Assembly (NCBI GenBank): GCA_016617855.1
Contig: JAECUM010001810.1
Span: forward strand, 62,001 to 126,000
Source: Megalonaias nervosa
Lineage: Eukaryota > Mollusca > Bivalvia > Unionida > Unionidae
Direction: 5' to 3'
DNA: 64,000 nt
The notes below the pieces were generated by a model. The model saw nothing but the letters and a program-made list of their open reading frames with translations, did not search any database and was not told the origin of the DNA. How positions within the stretch are numbered: the first letter of the stretch is position 1; each line of letters begins with the position of its first letter. Positions 11,989 to 18,966 of this stretch are shown here, piece after piece. The translations under genes were made by a program, and so were the position numbers.

Positions 11989-12425
11989 ATGTCTAATTTT
12001 GATTTACTTAATGCTGCTAAGCAACTGAATATAAAAACTTTAGAGGAGTTTTTATGCGTGATCAATTACCTACCGTTGCAATGCAACATGAAACTGGTAT
12101 TATTAATCTCGATAAAAACTCTGCCCCAGGCACTCATTGGGTAGCATATGCAATTGATCCACGTGGAATTATTTATTTTGATTCTTATGGACTGGCACCA
12201 CCAAAAGAATTTTTAAAATATGTTAACACAAGTACTGCTATGCAAAGTAAGAATTCGATGCGTTATAAAATCTGGTATTCAACATTACCAACACAAAAAA
12301 TAACGGATCCGCCGATATGTGGTCGAGAAGTACTCGCTGTACTTGATGCTGTATCAAAATCAACAACACCACCTCATAAAGTCGTACATGAATATACCAC
12401 GTTGTCACACTTAAACAGATACTAG
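11989..12425 (+). pseudogene. Gene E: adenovirus-type cysteine protease, frameshifted
   Basis: The catalytic core is visible at 12,090-12,425: His in GTHWVAYAID, Asp in YFDSYGLAPP, a Gln/Thr pair in LPTQK, and the nucleophile in PICGRE. This is the Ulp1/adenain fold order His-Asp-Cys. In related viruses the enzyme matures capsid proteins during assembly. The start MSNFDLLNAAKQ is in a different frame from the core; the frames part between about 12,060 and 12,095. E2 is also broken, but at a different base (the A-run near 36,975-36,985), so both copies are probably decayed rather than using a programmed shift. It lies 8 bp upstream of the fibre gene. Confidence 0.8.
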
Positions 12426-12433
12426 TAAATAGA

Positions 12434-13501
12434 ATGGTAGATATTTATGGAAGGTCTTCTCGCAAAGCTCAGCAGCAAGTCGATTTATCTAAATATGCAA
12501 CTCTTGATCAGCTCAGAAATGAAATCGATGATTTATTAAATATCACAAGTGTGGATCAAAATGAAGTCGTTGTTTTTCAGGATAAACAAGGACAATTAAA
12601 AACGAGTAATATACAACTGTTAGATGTTCTTAAACGAATTCCCACCACGGTTATTAATAATATCGTTATTTTTTCTGATCAAGGTAAAATACAAGATTCC
12701 GGTAAGTCAGTTAACGATTTTATTAAGCGAGCTGGTGATTCATTCACCGGTGACATTATTATGAATCGAAATAAAATTACATACCTTAGAAACCCAGCCG
12801 CAGGAACAGATGCAGCAACAAAAAAATACGTCGATGATCAAGAATCTAAGTACGTATTAGTCAACGGCGGTATAATGCGTGCATTTCTCAACATGAATAA
12901 TAATGGTATTAATAATCTGAGAACACCAGAATCAGATTTCGACGCTGCAACGAAGAAATATGTAGACGATAAGGAAATTCCTATGACAACTTCGTTAGCT
13001 ACAATCAATAATGAAATGACTACACTTAATACTAATTTTACTAATCACATACAAACTTTCTTAAATTTTCGTAGAAACATAAACAGATCTATTAATGATT
13101 TTTTGGGAAGTCCACCAACTGTTGATATCAAACTCTCCGATATTAACATGAAACTAAACAATATTATTAACGGAATACCTAATATTGTTCAAAACACTAA
13201 TCTGATTAAAATTCCACACGGACAAACTAAAAATATCGTGTACACAGTAGCATCAGGATCATCAACATGGACACCGCGCGATAACACTCTCGAACACACT
13301 GCAGAAGTAACTGGGTTATACAGGCTATCTGTGTACGGTTTGGAAATTATTGCGGCCACTTCATCATCACCGAATGTATATTATAATCCTCTACTGGTGA
13401 TGCTAACCAAGGACATCAAAGAAACGTTTACGTTGACATCAACGGAAATGCTCCCGAGACGTTACTGGTGGTGTCTGGAATTCGTAGCTGAAACTGTTTA
13501 A
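12434..13501 (+). CDS. Gene F: fibre-like attachment protein with phage-tail repeats
   Basis: An intact 355-residue protein. Residues about 105-180 contain two copies of the module seen in bacteriophage long tail fibres: GG-x-M-x-(F/A)-L-x-M-N-N-x-x-I-x-x-L-x-x-P followed by DAATKKYVDD. The N-terminal ~90 residues (YGRSS, VDLSKYATLDQLRNEIDDLL) could be the capsid-binding and trimer-forming part. A helical stretch at 185-260 leads to a C-terminal beta-rich domain with a WWC motif that could be the receptor-binding knob. It is also open in E2 (35,527-36,606), one of the few genes intact in both copies. Trimeric fibre function is inferred from the repeat type and position among capsid genes. Confidence 0.75.
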   Translation: MVDIYGRSSRKAQQQVDLSKYATLDQLRNEIDDLLNITSVDQNEVVVFQDKQGQLKTSNIQLLDVLKRIPTTVINNIVIFSDQGKIQDSGKSVNDFIKRAGDSFTGDIIMNRNKITYLRNPAAGTDAATKKYVDDQESKYVLVNGGIMRAFLNMNNNGINNLRTPESDFDAATKKYVDDKEIPMTTSLATINNEMTTLNTNFTNHIQTFLNFRRNINRSINDFLGSPPTVDIKLSDINMKLNNIINGIPNIVQNTNLIKIPHGQTKNIVYTVASGSSTWTPRDNTLEHTAEVTGLYRLSVYGLEIIAATSSSPNVYYNPLLVMLTKDIKETFTLTSTEMLPRRYWWCLEFVAETV

Positions 13502-13532
13502 TTACTTAATTAAATGACGTTGTCATTGTATA

Positions 13533-14054
13533 ATGAATCAAGTGACGGAGTCACTTATCGACGTTCAATGTCACAGATACACCCAAGTATGTGAGTCTCA
13601 AACCAAACTAAAAAATATCAACGACGATTATACAGTAAAAGTAAAAAAATATCGCAGACGTATGGTTGTTATTGATATAATTGTTTACTCAGTTTCTGCT
13701 GTTATTGCTGGAACCGGATTATTATTATCAACAATAACAATGACAGCACCTGCAGTTGTAACAATTGTCGTTTCAACTTCAACGTTTATCGCAGGTATTC
13801 TTAGTATTATCGCTAAGAAGATATCTACGTGTACAAATGATAAATTGCCCGATTACATAATAAAACTACACACAGTAACAACATCTTATTCTAAACTATC
13901 ATCGTATATTTCGGCGTACCTCAGCGATGGTAAAATATCTGATGAGGAGTTCGCAACGATAATGAAAACCTACGATGAAGCATTTAGAATGGAACGCAAC
14001 GCGTTCTCTGGCGATTCTAGCGATAAAGTAACTTGTGATAAGAGGGAAGATTGA
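13533..14054 (+). CDS. Gene G: small protein with two membrane segments
   Basis: This 173-residue protein is intact here. Residues ~1-40 are polar with Cys and basic residues (KVKKYRRR immediately before the membrane). Two hydrophobic stretches follow, near residues 45-66 and 70-92, starting VVIDIIVYSVSAVIAG and APAVVTIVVSTSTF. The C-terminal ~70 residues are polar and helical. A hairpin membrane protein with both ends on the same side is the simplest topology. It sits between fibre and penton genes in both elements, so a virion-membrane, release or entry role is possible, but no family is recognised. The E2 homologue is frameshifted in a T-run. Confidence 0.6.
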   Translation: MNQVTESLIDVQCHRYTQVCESQTKLKNINDDYTVKVKKYRRRMVVIDIIVYSVSAVIAGTGLLLSTITMTAPAVVTIVVSTSTFIAGILSIIAKKISTCTNDKLPDYIIKLHTVTTSYSKLSSYISAYLSDGKISDEEFATIMKTYDEAFRMERNAFSGDSSDKVTCDKRED

Positions 14055-14110
14055 ATTCCCGAGAGTGCGTTCTATTAAAATAATAATTAAATAACGGAGT
14101 ATTTTAAATA

Positions 14111-15580
14111 ATGTCAGCGTTAGAACTATTACAACAGATCGTCACTAATACAACACCGTCAAAAACTACTATGATATCATTAAGTTCGACTAATCCTGAA
14201 TTTAGCGTTAACTTTCCAACTGCAATTCCAACAAGTGAAATAGCATTAGCGCAATTACGAGTTTATAATAGCTGGCCAAATATCAGGTCAAAATCGTTTG
14301 GTGGACTAACAGCAAACAATTCAATTGTATTTGCGAATAAGAATAAACCTGATGGAACTCCTGATTGGCAAGTTGTTGGAAATTCAACGGGCAGTTATCA
14401 AATAAAACAGATTAATGATGAGTTCCAACGTAGAATTAAATCTATTACAGGAAAAGAATCCAAATAGCAATCACTATTTACGAACCAACATTATCAGCGG
14501 CGATTGAAATAAATTCCCCTGATTATGTTGCAGATATTTATAAAAGTTCAATCAGATCTGTGTTAGGATGGCCTGATGTTCCCCCAGTCCAAAAGTGAAA
14601 TGGAATTCCAGAACCAACCAAAAATGAATTTCTCACAACGGAAAAAAGATTTATAAAACGTCCAGAATATCGAAATAAAAATCCATGGCATTATATAGGA
14701 TTTGAATTTGATCCAAGCAGCTATTATTACTTTACTGATTTTGACGGTCAAAGGATCCCCAAGATAATTAGATCAACATTTAATGTCATCAAAGACGCCA
14801 GGACGAAGACTGATAGAGATATTGTTGATGAAGAATTTTTTAAGATATTTTTTAATGTTCTTAAGCCTGAATACGATAAAACACTTAATGATTTAAGAAG
14901 TTTATTTATTTCATTATCACAACATTATGACGATGGTGTAAAAAATCAGATAATCGAAACAATAAAACATTTAAATGGGATCTTATTTGATTTATATATC
15001 GCTAATCGAAGTATTATAAACGTTGCGACTAAAGTCAATGGAAGTATTTTACGCAAGTAAAGAACTTAAGCAATTATTTCTTGATCATTACAAAATAACA
15101 GAAAAAGATTTACAAACATTTATAATACCAGATTTAAATAACGCTGAAATAAAAAAACAACTCAACGATGTCATTGATGAATATTTCCCTAAAGTATTTG
15201 CAGCGTGGATAAAAATAGCCCCACCACCGGTTATTCTTAAACACAATAATGATCCATACGGTGGAGGCCGTCATATCTCGCCTGGTATTGTTAATATGAC
15301 ATCAACGATCGCAGTCAATCTAGTATGTGATGTAATTGATGGCAGCTATCAAGTAGATCTTTCAAAAAGTAGCGCTGCTGAGCAGGGGTATATATTATAT
15401 TCATTCAGTCCTCAAGCGCCACCCGGGTGGTTAATTGTATCTGAACCAATTAACCCCGTTTATCTACGTGTACATAATCCGTTATTATCAAGGATACATT
15501 TCAAACTTACAGACCAAATAGGACGTATTTTGGATTTACAGAATGAAGTTTTAAGTATTAATCTGTATGTGAGATCATAG
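14111..15580 (+). pseudogene. Gene H: penton/minor-capsid-like jelly-roll protein, disabled
   Basis: The N-terminus has the pattern ISLSSTNPEFSVNFPTAIP, then ALAQLRVYNSWPNI. The C-terminus (15,420-15,580) has the strand pattern PVYLRVHNPLLSRIHF, LTDQ and a final INLYVRS, both characteristic of penton-like minor capsid proteins in Polinton/adintovirus genomes. A ~180-residue helical insert separates them. The E2 copy is nearly continuous (one frameshift), showing this is a single gene of about 490 codons. Here there is a 1-bp loss near 14,465, an in-frame TGA near 14,596 beside a 6-bp insertion, and a disturbed stretch at 15,020-15,065. The intact tail runs from 15,065 to the stop. Confidence 0.75.
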
Positions 15581-15618
15581 AGCGTTATATCGCAAAACAA
15601 AAAAAGAAAGAAAAAAAT

Positions 15619-15637
15619 ATCCGAATCTAACTCGGAT
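15619..15637. terminator. Small inverted repeat between convergent genes H and I
   Basis: ATCCGA (15,619-15,624) and TCGGAT (15,632-15,637) flank a 7-nt loop, with an A-run before and a T-run after, in the gap where penton and gene I transcripts converge. E2 has a perfect ATATCCGGATAT palindrome in the matching place after its penton gene (33,482-33,493). A transcription-end role is an inference from position. Confidence 0.4.
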
Positions 15638-15715
15638 CAGAATAATTTTTTTTTGACTGGGGTAAATTGTTATTATCAGAATAAAATAAAATAATATAAG
15701 TAAATAACCTGTATA

Positions 15716-16119
15716 CTAGTTTTGCCAGGGATTTTGTTTAGCCATTATCACATTAACTCCACCTTCACTTTCATTTTCACAATGCTCTCTTAATTGTCTT
15801 ATACGAAGGTTCACAATCTTTTTCTGTTCGTATTCATGAGATAATTCTAACTTAATTTTGTCAATAGCGTTTGAGAGAGGTACAAACAGTTTTACCTGAT
15901 TATCTGTAACTGTTGCCAGCGATTGTAACATTGCCTGCTGGATAAACTTCATGAATTTATAATCAGATGGTAAAGTGTATCTGTTCTCTAATTTCCGTTG
16001 TTCTAACGATTCAAAGTCAGACAGAATTTTTCAGGATTAAGATTATCAGATATATTTATACCGTTATGCTGTAATATTTTAATCGCAGAAATAATGACAT
16101 TAATATTTTCGGAATTCAT
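15716..16119 (-). pseudogene. Gene I: orphan helical protein, frameshifted
   Basis: This is homologous to the intact 151-residue E2 protein (31,984-32,439). The start MNSENINVII at 16,119 is in one frame; the rest, from about 16,030, is in another because of a 1-bp loss. The middle is helix- and charge-rich (KIKLELSHEYEQKKIV) and the C-terminus ends in the conserved motif VIMAKQNPW. No family is recognised. It reads against the capsid genes here, yet in E2 it reads with them, because the cassette carrying it is inverted between the two elements. Confidence 0.6.
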
Positions 16120-16189
16120 TATATTATAGTGTTTGTTTAATATAAAAATAAAATCAGAATAAAATAAAAATAATAGTCCCTAAGGACTG

Positions 16190-16430
16190 TTTCAAGATGA
16201 TTATATACATATGATTATGATTATATACATATGATTATGATTATATACATATTATCATATACATATTATTATGATTATATACATATTATTATATACATAT
16301 TATTATGATTATATACATATTATTATATACATATGATTATATACATATTATTATGATTATATGCATATGATTATATACATATGATTATGATTATGATTAT
16401 ATACATATGATTATGATTATATCTTAATTA
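16190..16430. repeat. AT-rich minisatellite in E1 cassette
   Basis: Irregular repeats of gattatgattatatacata, interspersed with atacatattattatg. The run is strongly A+T rich and lies between gene I and the hairpin. Such tracts can act as unwinding elements, but function here is unknown. Confidence 0.85.
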
Positions 16431-16945
16431 AGGACAGCACAAAACACAGAATCTTAATTACAGTAGCGTATTTACAGCAAGCATTATTTACAGCACAGTT
16501 TAACCCCATGTGAAACCCCTAGGTTGCCAAAGGACATCATAGCAGGCTCAGAGGTTATAAATAAACTTATCTTACGGACGCAGACGCATAAACCCCCCCC
16601 AGCGAATTCCTAATCGAAACGAAATACTAGAAATTCAGAGGGCTGTCTAGGCATTGTGATTCTATGTAACCCCTTAAATCAAGCAAGCATACTTACAGTA
16701 ACAGTATTTACAGTAACGTATTTACATATATTTATAGGGACAGCACAGTTACATATAAACTTAATTCTAAGAACTTTAACTCTAGGACAGCACAGTTACA
16801 TATCAACTTAATTTTAAGAGCTTTAACTCCAGGACAGCACAGTTACATATAAACTTAATTCTAAGAACTTATTCTAGGACAGCACATTTTAACCCCATGT
16901 GACCCCCTAGGTTGTCAAACAACATCCTAGCAGGACAGTACTACG
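16430..16945. repeat. Short direct repeats in E1 cassette
   Basis: Three copies of a roughly 55-bp unit (aggacagcacagttacatat then aacttaattctaagaac) occur at about 16,735-16,890. A longer pair containing aaccccatgtga and ccctaggttg occurs at 16,500-16,550 and 16,890-16,935. Near 16,600-16,642 is a match (gaattccta, then cgaaac, then attcagaggg) to the two E2 repeats at 32,580-32,732. No coding frame is present. Confidence 0.7.
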
Positions 16946-16946
16946 G

Positions 16947-17074
16947 GCCTTTTCTACGTTCAATAGAAATTTTTGCACACTCCCCCATCATAATCACCCA
17001 GAGAGTGCAAAATTACACCCACCAAGTGACATGGTGGGAGAGTGTACAAATTTTCTATTGAAACGCAGAAGGGC
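16947..17074 (-). ncRNA. Large imperfect hairpin 3' of the tRNA-like sequence (E1)
   Basis: The left arm (16,947-16,987, containing TTCAATAGAAATTTTTGCAC) pairs with the right arm (17,032-17,074, containing GTACAAATTTTCTATTGAA) over about 40 positions with a few mismatches and bulges. The centre folds further: CCCACCA and TGGTGGG around a 7-nt loop, or TTTTGCAC with GTGCAAAA. It lies about 47 nt downstream of the tRNA-like sequence on the minus strand. The first T4 on that strand after the tRNA falls in the centre of the hairpin (17,009-17,012). E2 has an unrelated-sequence hairpin in the same place. A structured viral RNA, miRNA precursor or replication structure are alternatives. Confidence 0.5.
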
Positions 17075-17120
17075 TAGCTGACGCCCCATTAAATGCTAAA
17101 TTTTGGCATAATATCGCCTT

Positions 17121-17207
17121 TGGCCCGACAGTTTGCCGGTCACGAGAATCGAACCACGGACCTTGAGTACGAAAATCCAGCGCGTTAGCAATCGGCCACC
17201 GGACTTC
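17121..17207 (-). ncRNA. tRNA-like sequence with A and B boxes (E1)
   Basis: Read on the minus strand it contains an A-box-like GTGGCCGATTGCTAAC, a B-box-like GGTTCGATTCT about 40 nt later, and CCGGT/ACCGG acceptor-like pairing at its ends. The anticodon stem pairs poorly (CTGGA with TCAAG, one mismatch, 9-nt loop), so I doubt it is a translating tRNA. E2 has a better tRNA-like copy at the same place. It could drive RNA polymerase III transcription toward the adjoining hairpin. Confidence 0.55.
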
Positions 17208-17275
17208 AATATGTATGCATAATGAAAATATTATTATATAGTTAAAGCGTAATGTACTTAAAGTATACAGAATAA

Positions 17276-17381
17276 AATCACAATTTATTATAAAATGTAT
17301 TGTGGATTTCTTAATAAAACCACAATTTATTGTAAAATGTATTGTGGATTTCTTAATAAAATCACAATTTATTGTAAAATG
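17276..17381. repeat. 47-bp tandem repeat with internal palindrome
   Basis: About 2.3 copies of a unit with cacaatttattgtaaaatgt then attgtggatttcttaataaa. CACAAT and ATTGTG make each unit a weak palindrome. Confidence 0.8.
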
Positions 17382-17420
17382 TGAATTTATTTTCAGTTTC
17401 CAAATGCTTGAGACTACATT

Positions 17421-18072
17421 ACACAAAACCCACAGTTAAAAGTCTGTATTAATCAGACGTTGACAAGGATATTAAAATAATCGATAAGTTACACGAACAC
17501 GCATGCCATGCTCATTTCTAAAAATAACCTCATGTACACACTTCACTGCTGAGATATATATTAGCCGATATAATACAGATAATATGTGACTCAGGTTAGC
17601 TTGATCTTTGTTTTGTAATAGTAAAATTAGCTACAATGGGCTTCTTGGAAACATTAGTGTCCTATGGGACATTCCAAACTGTATAAAATCTCTATCAAAT
17701 ACATGTATTTAAGACAAATGGATTTTGCTGCTGACTGTACACACAATTACATATCATTTTTATGAACGATATATTTATTTACGAAAAATAAGGAAAGATA
17801 TATCGATACTTACTCAAAGCAATGCTGAAACTGATTGAGAGAGACCCTTATATCATGAATACGACGAATGAGATGTGGGTTCTGACCAAAACTAACAGTA
17901 TATTGCTGTCATTACAACAAGTACGACAACTGCAAGATTTACTAAGTTATGCTTGACGGAGTTGTCTCGCTTAATCATCTGATACCATAGGAACATTACA
18001 TCATAATAAAAAAAAACCACCTGCATAAAACAAACTATGAAAGCAAAAAAGAGGAAAGAAAGAGATAATGGT
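17421..18072. other. E1 spacer, no gene seen
   Basis: AT-rich sequence between the cassette and the HNH gene. I see no open frame with an E2 counterpart and no clear repeat. Confidence 0.5.
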
Positions 18073-18585
18073 TCATGAAGAAGGTTCTGGCAGACTAACA
18101 TAATGGAATCTGATCTTTTGTAGAAATCTTTTGGAAAAAGCAGATCTTGTGATATTATCTGCCACGTATTTTACTGAAGGTGATACTATGTTAAAGTATT
18201 TACCAGCAGAATTAATTGACTTAAACACAATTTCTTCGCCATCTGTATTTGTGGATTTAACAGCCCCTGCGTATCGTGCGCCGCCAGAATTTCCGGACTT
18301 GCAGTTTTGACTTTGTGTAACAATTCGCAAGTTATCGAGCGAGTTATCAAGCTTATCACCATTGATGTGATCCATTACAAGTCCATCTTTAATGATCCCA
18401 TAAAAACATTCGTAGATGAATCTATGTGAGAAATAATTTTTATTTCTACTGGTATTAAATTTAAAATATCCAGTATTAATAACACTACCGACTGGTTTCT
18501 TTAATCTACAGTTCCTAATTACACCATCACGAGATGCTTCATAATTTGTGATGATTGGATGCTTTACAAACTCATTTTGCTCCAT
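18073..18585 (-). CDS. Gene J: HNH endonuclease with C-terminal DNA-binding module
   Basis: A 170-residue protein, intact here and in E2 (31,364-31,849). Residues ~13-70 form a leading beta module (ITNYEASRDGVIRN, then GYFKF and SHRFIYECF). The HNH core is DHINGDKLDNSLDNLRI, with His and two Asn at the expected places. The C-terminal part (EEIVFKSINSAGKYF) looks like a NUMOD1-type helix-turn-helix. This layout is that of phage and organelle HNH homing endonucleases. It starts 13 bp after the stop of gene K on the same strand, as in E2, suggesting joint transcription. Its job (homing, resolving DNA, or acting on the adjacent cassette) is unknown. Confidence 0.8.
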   Translation of the reverse strand: MEQNEFVKHPIITNYEASRDGVIRNCRLKKPVGSVINTGYFKFNTSRNKNYFSHRFIYECFYGIIKDGLVMDHINGDKLDNSLDNLRIVTQSQNCKSGNSGGARYAGAVKSTNTDGEEIVFKSINSAGKYFNIVSPSVKYVADNITRSAFSKRFLQKIRFHYVSLPEPSS

Positions 18586-18598
18586 TTATATACTAATA

Positions 18599-18915
18599 TT
18601 ACTTGTTTAAATCATTATTTTGAAAATCTAGCGAGATAATCTTCTTTGGTTTTTATAGGAGATTCAGAAGATGTGTTTTTTTTTTTTTTAGCGTAATATC
18701 GTTTCAGCTCTCTGTATTTTTTTACCACCACATTGTACACACAGTTGAGTTTTTCCTCTGACTCCAACACCACACCGCACACACGGTTTTGGTCCTAAAC
18801 TACCTTGTCTAACGCACTGCATATGGTAGCCGCAGAATTCGTTTACGCATACTTTGTTACAAGGAGAAGTATATCCGATCATAAGCCAATTACATCGATT
18901 CTTTGTTTGAATCAT
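18599..18915 (-). pseudogene. Gene K: small Cys-rich zinc-ribbon protein, frameshifted
   Basis: From the ATG at 18,915 the frame encodes about 75 residues with Cys/His pairs: SPCNKVC, FCGYHMQC, PCVRCG and LCVQCGG, suggesting two treble-clef or zinc-ribbon units. After GGKK an expanded A-run (about 14 A on the coding strand) disrupts the frame, while the C-terminal tail seen in E2 (TEEDYLARFSK-like) is still present down to the stop at 18,599. E2 carries the intact version (31,045-31,350). It is divergent from the polymerase fusion gene, 51 bp apart. Family unknown; nucleic-acid binding is plausible. Confidence 0.65.
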
Positions 18916-18966
18916 ATACAAGAGATTAAAATTCAATTTAAATATATATTTGTCTTAATTATAATA
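18916..18966. promoter_or_regulatory. Divergent intergenic region K / polymerase fusion (E1)
   Basis: The only space for promoters of the two diverging genes is 51 bp, AT-rich with TTTAAATATATATTTG containing a TATA-like core. E2 has the same arrangement at 30,996-31,044 (tatatatt). Confidence 0.4.

Larger units (their letters stand above)
15650..17420. other. E1 copy of the inverted cassette (gene I, repeats, hairpin, tRNA-like)
   Basis: Gene I, the 'atccg..cgaaac' repeat, the large hairpin and the tRNA-like sequence follow one another left to right here and also in E2 (about 31,880-33,320), both in the same window orientation, while all surrounding genes of E2 are reversed relative to E1. 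The block has therefore flipped in one lineage. Boundaries are approximate. No invertase gene is recognisable nearby; the HNH endonuclease gene J lies next to it in both elements. Confidence 0.7.
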
